This document shows, one piece after another, positions 38,043 to 46,826 of a DNA stretch of 64,000 nucleotides; the stretch's first letter is position 1, and each line of letters opens with the position of its first letter. The stretch is from the NCBI RefSeq assembly GCF_022878925.1, contig NZ_CP084626.1, forward strand, positions 2,852,001 to 2,916,000. The letters are read 5' to 3'. Source of the stretch: Caballeronia sp. TF1N1 (GTDB lineage Bacteria; Pseudomonadota; Gammaproteobacteria; Burkholderiales; Burkholderiaceae). The notes beneath the pieces are model-generated. The model searched no databases. It saw only the letters and a program-made list of their open reading frames with translations, and was not told the origin of the DNA. The position numbers were made by a program, and so were the translations under genes.

Positions 38043-38795
38043 CTAAACAGCCTTCTTTACCAACCCGAGGTAAGTCTCAATGACCTGGGGATTGTGTTGC
38101 AAATCTTGCGCGAGGCCTTTCAGGGCGAATTCGCCTGTCTCAAGAACGTACCCGAAGTCTGATATCTGTAGTGCCGCGCGTGCGTTTTGCTCGATCAAAA
38201 GTATTGCGACGCCCGTCTCGCGAAGCGCACTAACGATATGAAAAATTTCCTTCACGATCAAAGGTGCCAGACCGAGACTAGGCTCATCGAGCATCAACAA
38301 TTTTGGCTTGGCCATCAACGCTCGACCCACAGCAAGCATTTGCCGCTCACCGCCGGATAGCGTTCCTGCCGCCTGCGTGCGGCGCTCCTTCAACCTGGGA
38401 AAAAGGCGAAAGACTGGTTCCAGCTGATCCAAGAAGTTTCGCTCCCCCGCTCGCTTGCGCCGATACGCGCCTAGGACGAGATTGTCCTCAACCGACATCG
38501 AAGCGAACAGTTCCCGACGCTCAGGCACGAGGCACATTCCACGTGAAACACGACGCTCGATAGGCAGCGCAGCGACATCCTCGTCCAGATACCGAATCAC
38601 ACCGTTAGCCGATCCTGTCGGCGGCAAAGCCCCCATGATTGCATTTAACAGGGTGGATTTTCCCGCACCATTTGGACCGATCACCGACACGATTTGTCCA
38701 GCACCAACCGTGAGCGTCGCACTGTGCAGCGCCTCGACTTTCCCGTATCGGGCGGATAAACCATCGACTTGAAGAATCGGTACACTTTTTTGCAT
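38043..38795 (-). CDS. livF: Branched-chain amino acid ABC transporter ATPase (LivF type), cluster 1
   Basis: The protein has 250 residues. It has Walker [16 protein letters not shown], the signature LSGGERQMLAVGRALMAKPKLLMLDEPSLGLAP, and the LivF ending GVAILLIEQNARAALQISDFGYVLETG. Its start codon overlaps the previous stop by one base (TAATG). It is the last gene of livH-livM/G-livF. A degenerate third parS copy (38535-38550) lies inside it. Confidence 0.94.
   Translation of the reverse strand: MQKSVPILQVDGLSARYGKVEALHSATLTVGAGQIVSVIGPNGAGKSTLLNAIMGALPPTGSANGVIRYLDEDVAALPIERRVSRGMCLVPERRELFASMSVEDNLVLGAYRRKRAGERNFLDQLEPVFRLFPRLKERRTQAAGTLSGGERQMLAVGRALMAKPKLLMLDEPSLGLAPLIVKEIFHIVSALRETGVAILLIEQNARAALQISDFGYVLETGEFALKGLAQDLQHNPQVIETYLGLVKKAV
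38535..38550. other. Degenerate parS-like site inside livF
   Basis: CATTCCACGTGAAACA differs from the 16-bp parS core at three positions, all in one arm. Two perfect sites nearby make some ParB affinity possible. Confidence 0.4.
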
Positions 38796-40579
38796 TACTC
38801 CACTCCACCAAGATACGCTTCGAGCACAGTAGGATCTTTCTGAACTTCTGAAGGCAAGCCTTCCGCAATCTTCGTCCCAAACTCCATCACGACAAGGCGG
38901 TCGGTGAGATTCATCACGAAGTCCATATCGTGCTCGACCAGCAGGATGCTCATTCCCTCTGCGCGAAGCCTACGCAGCAGGTCGGCAAGCTGAAGCTTCT
39001 CCTGATACCGCAAACCAGCAGCTGGCTCATCGAGAAGCAACAGCGTTGGATCGCAACACAGCGCGCGCGCAATTTCCATGATGCGTTGTTGCCCCAGCGC
39101 CAAACTTCCGGCCTCACTGAATACATGCTTTTTCAGGCCGACGCGTTCGATCTGTCGCGCCGCCTCGGCCATCAGCCGACTTTCCTCCGCACCGTTCAAA
39201 CGCGCGACGCTCCGCCAAACTCCGGTGTTTCCCCGCAGATGTGCGCCGATCGCAACATTTTCCAAGACGCTCATACCCGGAAGCATCTTCACGTGCTGGA
39301 AGGTTCGCCCGATGCCGCGCTTTACGATCTCCCGCGATGTCAGCCTCTCGATACGCTCGCCTCGAAAGCTGATCGCGCCGCTCGTAGCCTGAAGCACTCC
39401 GGTCACGAGATTGAAAGTGGTGGATTTTCCAGCGCCGTTCGGCCCGATCAGCCCTATGATCTCCCCTGCCTTTATATCGAAACTCACATCGTTTACTGCA
39501 ACAAGCCCGCCGAACTGTTTGCGCGCGTTATCGACGACAAGAAGCGATTCGCCCGCCGCCGGCTTGCTGCGCTGCGGCAACGCTTCGCCGCGCTCCGGCA
39601 CGCGCGCTCGCGGAGCGCTTGGAAACAAACGCGCTACGAACGGCCACACTCCCTGACGCGCGTATTGAAGCAGCAGCACCATCAACACGCCGAAGACAAT
39701 AACCTCGAAGTTTCCATTCGCACCAATCAACTTGGGCAGCAGCGTCTGCAGATAATCTTGCAGAACGGTGAGGATAGTCGCGCCCAGAATCGCACCCCAG
39801 ACATGCGCCACTCCGCCAACCACCGCCATGAACAGAAACTCGATGCCATGATTAAGCCCGAACGGCGTCGGATTCACCGCACGCTGTAAATGCGCGTAAA
39901 GAAAGCCGGAAATGGATGCAAGCACCGCCGCATAGACAAAGATAACGACGCGCATCCAGCCGGTATTGACGCCCATCGCCTCCGCCATCGTGCCGCCGCC
40001 GCGCAACGCGCGGATAGCGCGGCCCGGACGACTATTAAGCAGATTCTGAACAGATACGACGGCGAGCAGCACGACGACCCAAATCAGGTAGTAGATGCTG
40101 CGCCCAGACTCCAAGTGCCATCCAAAAAGGTTCAACACAGGAATTCCATTGATCCCGTCGTACTTGCCGAGCAACTCCATGTTTCCAAACAGATAAAACA
40201 ACGACAGTCCCCACGCGATTGTGCCGAGCGGCAGAAAGTGCCCGGAAAGCCGCATCGTGATGAGGCCCAGAAACAGCGCGATGATCGCCGTCAACACCAC
40301 GCCCGCGATCAACGCAAGCCACGGTGACACACCGTATTGGGTCGTCAGAAACGCCGTTGCATACGCGCCTACGCCGACGAACGCGGCCTGCCCGAAGCTC
40401 GTCATCCCGCCTATGCCCGTCAGCAAGACGAGCCCTATCGCAACAATCGAATACAAGCCGATGTAGTTGAGCAGCGTTATCCAGTACTCGGGCACGGCCA
40501 CCGGTTTCGGCAACACGGGCAACGCAAAGACCACGACGAGGAACAGCCAGAAGAAGCGGTATCGATGAAGGAATGCCAT
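38795..40579 (-). CDS. LivM-LivG fusion: ABC permease joined to ATPase
   Basis: The protein has 594 residues. Residues 1-320 are a LivM-type permease with about nine membrane helices ([43 protein letters not shown]). A short linker ([21 protein letters not shown]) leads into a complete LivG-type ATPase: [16 protein letters not shown], the signature [19 protein letters not shown] and Walker [12 protein letters not shown]. No stop or frameshift lies between, so this is a true fusion. The ATG at 40579 has GAGGAG eight bases upstream, formed by the last codons of livH; an ATG seven codons earlier is less likely. It moves branched-chain or related amino acids into the cell with LivH and LivF. Confidence 0.93.
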   Translation of the reverse strand: MAFLHRYRFFWLFLVVVFALPVLPKPVAVPEYWITLLNYIGLYSIVAIGLVLLTGIGGMTSFGQAAFVGVGAYATAFLTTQYGVSPWLALIAGVVLTAIIALFLGLITMRLSGHFLPLGTIAWGLSLFYLFGNMELLGKYDGINGIPVLNLFGWHLESGRSIYYLIWVVVLLAVVSVQNLLNSRPGRAIRALRGGGTMAEAMGVNTGWMRVVIFVYAAVLASISGFLYAHLQRAVNPTPFGLNHGIEFLFMAVVGGVAHVWGAILGATILTVLQDYLQTLLPKLIGANGNFEVIVFGVLMVLLLQYARQGVWPFVARLFPSAPRARVPERGEALPQRSKPAAGESLLVVDNARKQFGGLVAVNDVSFDIKAGEIIGLIGPNGAGKSTTFNLVTGVLQATSGAISFRGERIERLTSREIVKRGIGRTFQHVKMLPGMSVLENVAIGAHLRGNTGVWRSVARLNGAEESRLMAEAARQIERVGLKKHVFSEAGSLALGQQRIMEIARALCCDPTLLLLDEPAAGLRYQEKLQLADLLRRLRAEGMSILLVEHDMDFVMNLTDRLVVMEFGTKIAEGLPSEVQKDPTVLEAYLGGVE

Positions 40580-40583
40580 TGCG

Positions 40584-41639
40584 TTACTCCTCGTCTTCAT
40601 CGGAATGCGGGCTTGCCAGGCTTCGCCATAGCAGCACCGGAATAATTAGCGTGAAGACGATCACCTCTTTGTACGCGCTCGCCCAGAACGACGAATACGA
40701 CTCCAGCAAGCCGACGAGCAGCGACCCCGCCGCCGCCAGCGGATAACTCACCAGACCGCCCACGATTGCCCCGACGAAGCCCTTCAAGCCGATCAGAAAT
40801 CCCGAGTCGTAATAGATGGTCGTGATGGGTGCGACGAGTACGCCGCACAGCGCGCCGAGCCCCGCCGCCAGCGTGAACGCGAGCCGCCCCGCCTGCGTCG
40901 TGCCGATGCCGACCAGGCGCGCGCCCAAACGGTTCACCGACGTCGCCCGCAACGCCTTGCCGGAAATGGTCCGGTCGAAGTAGAAGTAGAGCGCCGCGAT
41001 CAGCACGACCGCCGTGCCCACCACCCACACACTCTGCCCGGAGATCGACACGCTGCCGAGATTGAACGTGGCGTCGGAGAACGCCGTCGTGCGCGATCCT
41101 TCCGCGCCGAACATGACGAGCCCGAGCCCGACCATCGCGAAGTGCACGGCCACCGCGACGATCAGCAGCAACAGCGTGCTCGCCTCCGCGATCGGCTCGT
41201 AGGCGAGTCGATACACGAACGGTCCCATCGGCACGACGATCAACAGCGTCAGCGCGATCTGCACGAACATCGGCAAGGGCTGCGCGAAGATTGCCTGCGT
41301 CAGTGCCCATACGGCGACGGGAAACAGCACATACTTTCCCGCGAGCGTTGCAAGCAGCCGTCCAATCTGCCGATACCGCGTCGGATGCCGCACGATCCCC
41401 GCAAGTTCGGCGACGAAGCAACCCGCGCCCATGACGATGAGCAAGTAACACGTCGCCGGCAGCTTTTGCGTCTGCAGCGCGGCAAGCGTGAGCGCGCCAT
41501 AAGCGACGAACTCCCCTTGCGGGATGAAAATGACGCGAGTCACGGAAAACACGAGCACCAGGGCGAGCGCGAGCAATGCGTAGATCGCGCCCGTGGTGAT
41601 CCCGTCTTGCGCGAGGATCGCCGCAATCGATAAGTCCAT
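40584..41639 (-). CDS. livH: Branched-chain amino acid ABC transporter permease (LivH type), cluster 1
   Basis: The protein has 351 residues with about nine membrane helices. The start DGITTGAIYALLALALVLVFSVTRVIFIPQGEFVAYGAL is the LivH pattern, and the EAA-like loop is seen in SGKALRATSVNRLGARLVGIGT. It is longer than the usual 290-310 residues because of an insertion of about 50 residues around 75-125 (HPTRYRQIGRLLATLAGKYVLF). GAGGAAG precedes the ATG. A terminator-like hairpin separates it from the binding-protein gene upstream. Confidence 0.93.
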   Translation of the reverse strand: MDLSIAAILAQDGITTGAIYALLALALVLVFSVTRVIFIPQGEFVAYGALTLAALQTQKLPATCYLLIVMGAGCFVAELAGIVRHPTRYRQIGRLLATLAGKYVLFPVAVWALTQAIFAQPLPMFVQIALTLLIVVPMGPFVYRLAYEPIAEASTLLLLIVAVAVHFAMVGLGLVMFGAEGSRTTAFSDATFNLGSVSISGQSVWVVGTAVVLIAALYFYFDRTISGKALRATSVNRLGARLVGIGTTQAGRLAFTLAAGLGALCGVLVAPITTIYYDSGFLIGLKGFVGAIVGGLVSYPLAAAGSLLVGLLESYSSFWASAYKEVIVFTLIIPVLLWRSLASPHSDEDEE

Positions 41640-41702
41640 ACTTCCTCTTCAGAGCTTCCGCAAAAAGGTCGGGCTGCCGGATCAGCCCGTGAACATGGGA
41701 AA

Positions 41703-41735
41703 AAGCGGCGCGCCGCATACATCGGCGCACCGCTT
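41703..41735 (-). terminator. Hairpin between binding-protein gene and livH
   Basis: Arms AAGCGGCGCGCCG and CGGCGCACCGCTT with one mismatch and a 7-base loop; on the minus strand five T residues follow. Placed between the binding-protein gene and livH, it would let the binding protein be made in excess over the membrane components. Confidence 0.7.
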
Positions 41736-41795
41736 TGCTATCTTGAAAATCGGAGAAAAGAACGCGCCTTTAGCAGAGCGCGCGCTCAAGTCCGA

Positions 41796-42968
41796 TCAGT
41801 CGTTGAGCAGCTTCCACTTGCCATCGGAGATTTGCACCATCACACGCGCGCGATCGTCGAAGCCGTTGTGATCGTTCGATGTCGTGTTCATGATGCCGTG
41901 CGCGACGGGCAAGTCCTTCAGATTCTCCAACGCGGCACGCAGCGCCTCACGGAACTCGGGCGTACCCGGCTGCGCTTTCTTCAGCGCTTCGGGGATGGCA
42001 CGCTGAAGCATCTGACCGGCGTCCCACGCGTGACCGCCGAAGGTGGAAAGCGTACCCGCCCCGTTGGCCTTCTCATAGGCGTTCTTGTACGCCGCCGAGG
42101 ACTTCTTCACCGGATTGTTTTCCGGCAGTTGCTCGGTCACGAGAACCGGCCCGGCAGGCAGGATCTCTCCTTCGCAATCCTTGCCGCATACGCGCAGAAA
42201 GTCGTTGTTCGCCACCCCGTGCGTCTGATAAACCTTGCCCTTGTACCCGCGCTCCTTCAACGCCTTCGCCGGCAGCGCCGCCGGCGTTCCCGCGCCTGCG
42301 ATCAGCACGGCATCCGGATTGGCGCCCACCGTCTTGAGCACCTGACCGGTGACGGACGTGTCCGTGCGGTTATAGCGTTCGTTCGCGACGATCTTGAGCT
42401 TGTGCGCGCTCGCCGCTGCGTTGAAGACGTTGTACCAGCCGTCGCCGTAGGCATCCGCGAAGCCGATGAAGCCCACTGTCTTCACGCCGTGCTTCTCCAT
42501 GTAACTGGCGATGGCGTCGGCCATGAGCGCGTCGTTCTGCGGCGTCTTGAAGACCCACGCTTTCTTGCCATCCATCGGTGCAATGATGGAAGCCGATGCC
42601 GCCATCGAGATCATCGGTGTCTTCGAAGCCGAAGCGGCATCGATCATCGCGAGCGAATTGGGCGTGACCGTGGAACCGACGACTGCATCGACATGATCCT
42701 CGTCTATCAGCTTGCGCGTGTTCTGCACGGCGCGGCTCGTGTCGGAGCCGTCATCCAGCACGATGTACTCGACGGACTTGCCGCCAATTTCCTTCGGCAA
42801 CAACGCGATGGTATTTTTCTCGGGAATCCCGAGCGATGCCGCCGGTCCCGTGGCCGAGAGCGTCACGCCAATCTTCACTTGCGCGAAGGCCGCGCCTGAG
42901 CTTACGAGCGCGCCCCCCGCGATGGCGAGCGCGACGCTTGCCCTGATCCATGTGTGCTTCGTTTTCAT
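41796..42968 (-). CDS. ABC transporter periplasmic binding protein, cluster 1, copy A
   Basis: The protein has 390 residues with a signal peptide ending ...SSGAAFA and a mature start at QVKIGVTLSATGPAASLGIPEKNTIALLP. It has the type-I periplasmic fold of the Liv family. Two cysteines in RVCGKDCEGEILPAG probably form a disulphide. It is a close paralogue of the gene just upstream (43216-44382); by eye roughly two thirds to three quarters of residues agree. It feeds the adjacent LivH/LivMG/LivF. The ligand is likely an amino acid or aromatic/amide compound; not determinable here. Confidence 0.92.
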   Translation of the reverse strand: MKTKHTWIRASVALAIAGGALVSSGAAFAQVKIGVTLSATGPAASLGIPEKNTIALLPKEIGGKSVEYIVLDDGSDTSRAVQNTRKLIDEDHVDAVVGSTVTPNSLAMIDAASASKTPMISMAASASIIAPMDGKKAWVFKTPQNDALMADAIASYMEKHGVKTVGFIGFADAYGDGWYNVFNAAASAHKLKIVANERYNRTDTSVTGQVLKTVGANPDAVLIAGAGTPAALPAKALKERGYKGKVYQTHGVANNDFLRVCGKDCEGEILPAGPVLVTEQLPENNPVKKSSAAYKNAYEKANGAGTLSTFGGHAWDAGQMLQRAIPEALKKAQPGTPEFREALRAALENLKDLPVAHGIMNTTSNDHNGFDDRARVMVQISDGKWKLLND

Positions 42969-43154
42969 TGCTTGTCTCCAAACGCGACCGGCTGTACGCG
43001 CCGCTGCGAGTTGTTATCGATGAAGCTTGCTTACTGCCGTCTGAACAGCCGCCCCAATCTATGTACCGCGAAACCACGTGCCTAGGCTGGTTTTCCCTGA
43101 CCGTCGGCAGGCGCTGCATGGGGTTTTCGCGCCCTCTTCTCTTCGATTACGGCA

Positions 43155-43189
43155 TGCAGAAAAAAAGGCGCGACCATGACAGACGCGCC
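43155..43189 (-). terminator. Intrinsic terminator after binding protein copy B
   Basis: GGCGCG (43167-43172) and CGCGCC (43184-43189) form a stem; on the minus strand TTTTTTTTCTGC follows. It lies 27 bases after the copy B stop, so copies A and B are separate transcripts. Confidence 0.75.
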
Positions 43190-43215
43190 TTCTTCATTTG
43201 CATGATTTCACATGC

Positions 43216-44382
43216 TCAGTTGCCCGAGAGCTTCCACTTGCCGCCGACGATCTCCACCATCACGCGAGCACGCTGATCGAGGCCAGAGTGATCGTTCGCG
43301 CTCATGTTGAAGATGCCGTGCGATGCAGGCAAGTCCCTGGTGCCTTCGATAGCCGCGCGCAATGCCTCGCGAAACGCGGGCGTTCCTGGCTGACCCTTCT
43401 TCAAGGCAATGGGAATAGCGCGCTGGAGAATGAGGCCCGCGTCCCACGCATGACCGCCGAACGTCGAGACCGAACCCGCGCCGTATGAGCCTTCATAAGC
43501 CTTCTTGTAAGTGAGCGCGGCTTGCTTTACCGGATTGCTGTCCGGCAGTTGCTCGGCGACCAGCAACGGTCCGGCGGGCAGGAACGTGCCTTCGCAATCC
43601 TTGCCGCATACACGCAGGAAGTCGTTGTTGGCAACGCCGTGCGTCTGATAGATCTTGCCCTTGTAGCCGCGCTCCTTGAGCGTCTTCTGCGGCAGCGCGG
43701 CGGGTGTTCCAGCACCGGCGATGAGCACCGCATCCGCGTTCTGCGACATCATCTTGAGCACTTGCCCCGTGACCGATGCGTCGTTGCGCGCGAAGCGCTC
43801 GTTGGCCACGACGCGAATCTTCGCGAGCTCCGCCGCCTTCGTGAACTCCTTGAACCAGCTCTCGCCGTAGGCGTCCGCAAAGCCGATGAAGGCAACCGTC
43901 TTCACGCCATGATTCGACATGTGCTGCGCAATAGCGGTCGCCATGAGGATGTCGTTCTGCGGCGTCTTGAAGACCCACGCCTTCTTCGCGTCCATGGGTT
44001 CGACGATGCTGGCCGCGGCCGCCATCGAGATCATGGGCGTGGTGGTCTCGGCGGCGATGTCGATCATCGCGAGGGAATTGGGAACGACCGTCGAACCGAC
44101 GAGCGCATCGACGTGGTCTTCGCTCGTGAGCTTGCGCGCGTTCTTCACGGCTTGCGTGGAATCCGTGGCGTCATCCAACACGATGTACTGCACCTTCTGC
44201 CCCGCCACTTCTTTTGGCAGCAACGCGATGGTGTTCTTTTCCGGAATGCCGAGCGAAGCCGCCGGGCCCGTTGCCGAGACCGTCACGCCTATCTTTACGT
44301 CCGCGAAAACCTGAGTGCTGAATACCGCCGATAAACCCGCGACAGCCATTGCGACCGTCTTAACGCGTAAAGCCCACTTCAT
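43216..44382 (-). CDS. ABC transporter periplasmic binding protein, cluster 1, copy B
   Basis: The protein has 388 residues with a signal peptide (MKWALRVKTVAMAVAGLSAVFSTQVFA) and a mature start at DVKIGVTVSATGPAASLGIPEKN. It is a tandem paralogue of copy A with the same disulphide segment (RVCGKDCEGTFLPAG). It has its own upstream region of 505 bases and its own terminator, so expression can differ from copy A. The ribosome-binding site is weak (GGGG, ten bases upstream). The duplication probably widens ligand range for one membrane complex. Confidence 0.91.
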   Translation of the reverse strand: MKWALRVKTVAMAVAGLSAVFSTQVFADVKIGVTVSATGPAASLGIPEKNTIALLPKEVAGQKVQYIVLDDATDSTQAVKNARKLTSEDHVDALVGSTVVPNSLAMIDIAAETTTPMISMAAAASIVEPMDAKKAWVFKTPQNDILMATAIAQHMSNHGVKTVAFIGFADAYGESWFKEFTKAAELAKIRVVANERFARNDASVTGQVLKMMSQNADAVLIAGAGTPAALPQKTLKERGYKGKIYQTHGVANNDFLRVCGKDCEGTFLPAGPLLVAEQLPDSNPVKQAALTYKKAYEGSYGAGSVSTFGGHAWDAGLILQRAIPIALKKGQPGTPAFREALRAAIEGTRDLPASHGIFNMSANDHSGLDQRARVMVEIVGGKWKLSGN

Positions 44383-44632
44383 TGATTTGCGCCCCGTCTT
44401 GATCGTGAAACGTCCAGTTTGAAGCCCGCGTCTTTTCACCGACCGATGGGTCGGGAAATGCAGTTTAGCGGAGGCGCGTCATGCACAGCAAGCGTTTTGC
44501 AGGGCTTATGACGGCTGTCGAACGTAAGCTGCGACCGGGTGTGAATGCGAGTTTTTTGAATCCGCCGAAACGGTATGCGGATTATATTTCGGCGACGCGA
44601 AATATCGACGTAAAACAAAACAGCCAATAAAA

Positions 44633-44664
44633 AAAGCGCTGTTGGAATCATCCAACAGCGCTTT
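44633..44664 (-). terminator. Perfect 14-bp intrinsic terminator
   Basis: AAAGCGCTGTTGGA-ATCA-TCCAACAGCGCTTT; on the minus strand seven T residues follow, then another T-rich stretch. It is 220 bases beyond the livM stop and 250 bases before binding protein copy B. Confidence 0.9.
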
Positions 44665-44766
44665 CGGTCGGGCACTTGGTGCCTCATGTCTCCTCGTTCT
44701 CCACCTCAAAAATCTGGGTGCAACAGAACTAAGCAGAATGTTATCGACTGTATCGTTTCGCAACAA

Positions 44767-44784
44767 CCTAGCATTTACCCTAGT
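44767..44784. promoter_or_regulatory. CCTAG-N8-CTAGT dyad (second copy)
   Basis: CCTAG-CATTTACC-CTAGT. On the minus strand it reads TAGGGTAAATGCTAGG, matching 13 of 16 bases of the element at 15958-15975. It lies about 80 bases upstream (minus strand) of the short ORF start at 44687. Confidence 0.5.
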
Positions 44785-44887
44785 GGTGCATAAAAGCACC
44801 TTAAGAGGGCGATTTCGAGGTCGTTAACCGTGCATTGCGCGCGTGTCGTTGATTGAACAGTATTTGTTCGGATATCCAACTAAATGG

Positions 44888-45862
44888 TTAACCCTGTAGC
44901 GGTCTGACACGCGCCACGATTTCACCCACAATGCCACGTCGAAATGCCAGCACGCATGCGATAAAAATCAGGCCCGTCACGATAGTCACGGATTCACCCA
45001 GCGAATTGAACCAGTCCACGCCGGTGAGTCGCGCAAGTCCGCCGCCAATATCGCCGAGCCGGTCTTCCAGCGCAACGATGATCGCCGCGCCGAGCAACGG
45101 ACCGAACATGGTGCTCATGCCGCCGACGAGCGTCATCAGCACCACCAGGCCGGACATGGTCCAGTAGGCATCGCCGAGAGTTTCGAAGCCGAGCACGAGC
45201 GTCTTCAGCGCACCGGCAAGCCCAGCGAGACCCGCCGACAACACGAACGCAAGCAGCTTGTAGCGCGCGGTATCGTAGCCGAGCGATACCGCGCGCGGCT
45301 CGTTCTCCTTGATCGCGATCAGCACTTGCCCGAACGGCGAATGCACGATACGCACGATCAACGCGAACGCCAGCAACATGACGACGAGCACGACGTAATA
45401 GAGCGTAATGTCACTGCCGAGGTTCAACGCGCCGAAGAGCTTGCCGCGCGGCACGCCTTGCAAACCGTCTTCGCCATGCGTGAACGGCGCCTGCAGGAAC
45501 ACGAAGTAGACCATCTGCGCGAGCGCGAGCGTGACCATCGCGAAGTAGATGCCTTGGCGGCGAATCGCCAGAAGACCGACGATCAATCCAAGCACGGTCG
45601 CCACCGCCGTTCCCGCGATCACGCCGAGTTCGGGCGTCAACCCCAATGTCTGGATGGCATAGCCCGCGGTGTAACCCGCGCTTGCCAGAAACATCGCGTG
45701 CCCGAAAGACAGCAAGCCCGTATAGCCGATCAACAGATTGAACGCCGCCGCGAACAACGCGAAGCACAGCACTTTCATCATGAAGACCGGATACACGCCC
45801 GCGAAGGGCGCGACGATCAAAGCGATCAGCAACAAGCCGTAAAGCGCTTTTCTCTGCATCAT
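44888..45862 (-). CDS. livM: Branched-chain amino acid ABC transporter permease (LivM type), cluster 2
   Basis: The protein has 324 residues with nine or ten membrane helices. LIGYTGLLSFGHAMFLASAGYTAGYA and FGQVLIAIKENEPRAVSLGYDTARYK are LivM hallmarks. The ATG at 45862 overlaps the livH stop (ATGA) and has AAGGAAAA upstream. A longer open frame reaching 46573 overlaps livH and is spurious there. It is the last gene of the second cluster. Confidence 0.94.
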   Translation of the reverse strand: MMQRKALYGLLLIALIVAPFAGVYPVFMMKVLCFALFAAAFNLLIGYTGLLSFGHAMFLASAGYTAGYAIQTLGLTPELGVIAGTAVATVLGLIVGLLAIRRQGIYFAMVTLALAQMVYFVFLQAPFTHGEDGLQGVPRGKLFGALNLGSDITLYYVVLVVMLLAFALIVRIVHSPFGQVLIAIKENEPRAVSLGYDTARYKLLAFVLSAGLAGLAGALKTLVLGFETLGDAYWTMSGLVVLMTLVGGMSTMFGPLLGAAIIVALEDRLGDIGGGLARLTGVDWFNSLGESVTIVTGLIFIACVLAFRRGIVGEIVARVRPLQG

Positions 45863-46743
45863 TTTTCCTTGCCGAAGAGTCCGGCGGGCCGCACCATCAG
45901 CACGAGCGCCATGATGACGAAGACAACCGTCGCGGACGCTTCCGGATAAAACACGCGCGTCAGGCCTTCGATGATGCCGAGCAAAAGACCCGTGAGAATC
46001 GAGCCCATGATCGAACCCATGCCGCCGATCACCACGACCGCGAACACGGTGATGATCATCGACTGGCCCATCAGCGGCGACACTTGAATCACCGGCGCGG
46101 CCAGCACCCCCGCAAAGGCCGCAAGCGCGACGCCGAAGCCATAGGTGAGCGTGATCATGAGCGGCACATTGATGCCGAATGCCTCGACGAGCTTCGGGTT
46201 CTCCGTGCCCGCGCGCAGATAAGCGCCAATGCGCGTCTTCTCGATCACGAACCATGTCGCGAAGCACACCGCGAGCGATGCCACGACGACCCAAGCGCGA
46301 TAGTTCGGCAGGAACATGAAGCCGAGATTGGTCGCGCCCGTCAGAAGCGAGGGCACGTCGTAAGGCTGACCCGACGAACCATAGATGGAACGGAACACGC
46401 CTTCGATCACGAGCGTGAGACCGAACGTAAGCAACAAGCCGTAAAGATGATCGAGCTTGTACAGCCAACGCAGCATCGAGCGTTCGATAACCATGCCGAA
46501 GAGGCCGACGATAAGCGGCGCGAGCACGAGCATCGCCCAATACGGCACGTTGAGATACGAGGCGCCCATCCACGCGAGCATGGCGCCGAGCATGAACAAC
46601 GCGCCGTGCGCGAAGTTGATGACGTTGAGCAAGCCGAAGATCACCGCGAGCCCGAGACTCAGGATCGCGTAGAACGAGCCGTTCACCAGTCCGAGGAGCA
46701 ACTGGCTCATCATCGCGGCGAGCGGAATGCCGAAAATTTCCAT
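45859..46743 (-). CDS. livH: Branched-chain amino acid ABC transporter permease (LivH type), cluster 2
   Basis: The protein has 294 residues. The start LLGLVNGSFYAILSLGLAVIFGLLNVINFAHGALFMLGA is the canonical LivH opening, and the EAA loop appears as YLRAGTENPKLVEAFGINV. About eight membrane helices. Four-base overlap with livM and 83 bases after the binding-protein gene. Confidence 0.95.
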   Translation of the reverse strand: MEIFGIPLAAMMSQLLLGLVNGSFYAILSLGLAVIFGLLNVINFAHGALFMLGAMLAWMGASYLNVPYWAMLVLAPLIVGLFGMVIERSMLRWLYKLDHLYGLLLTFGLTLVIEGVFRSIYGSSGQPYDVPSLLTGATNLGFMFLPNYRAWVVVASLAVCFATWFVIEKTRIGAYLRAGTENPKLVEAFGINVPLMITLTYGFGVALAAFAGVLAAPVIQVSPLMGQSMIITVFAVVVIGGMGSIMGSILTGLLLGIIEGLTRVFYPEASATVVFVIMALVLMVRPAGLFGKEK

Positions 46744-46826
46744 TGAACCTGCCGTCAGGAATGGGTCGATTAAGTCATCGCGACAAGCGGCCGATGACAG
46801 CCGCTTGCCGCATCAACCGTGTGCGC

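Larger units (their letters stand above)
44383..44887. promoter_or_regulatory. Leader/control region between livM (cluster 2) and binding protein copy B
   Basis: These 505 bases contain, in minus-strand order, the CTAG dyad (44784-44767), a short ORF start with a very good ribosome-binding site (GAGGAGAC before the ATG at 44687), and a perfect 14-bp terminator hairpin (44664-44633). About 250 AT-richer bases then lead to the copy B ATG. Either the terminator simply ends the livM transcript or a short RNA, or it is an attenuator for copy B. Confidence 0.5.

Noticed and set aside
44436..44687. 83-codon membrane-like protein from the ATG at 44687
   Set aside because: Its hydrophobic segment is encoded by the U-run of a perfect terminator, so the apparent membrane helix is probably an artefact. 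Kept only as a possible leader ORF.
44888..46573. 561-codon version of livM
   Set aside because: The first 237 codons overlap livH in another frame and have no family similarity. The real start is the ATG at 45862 coupled to the livH stop.
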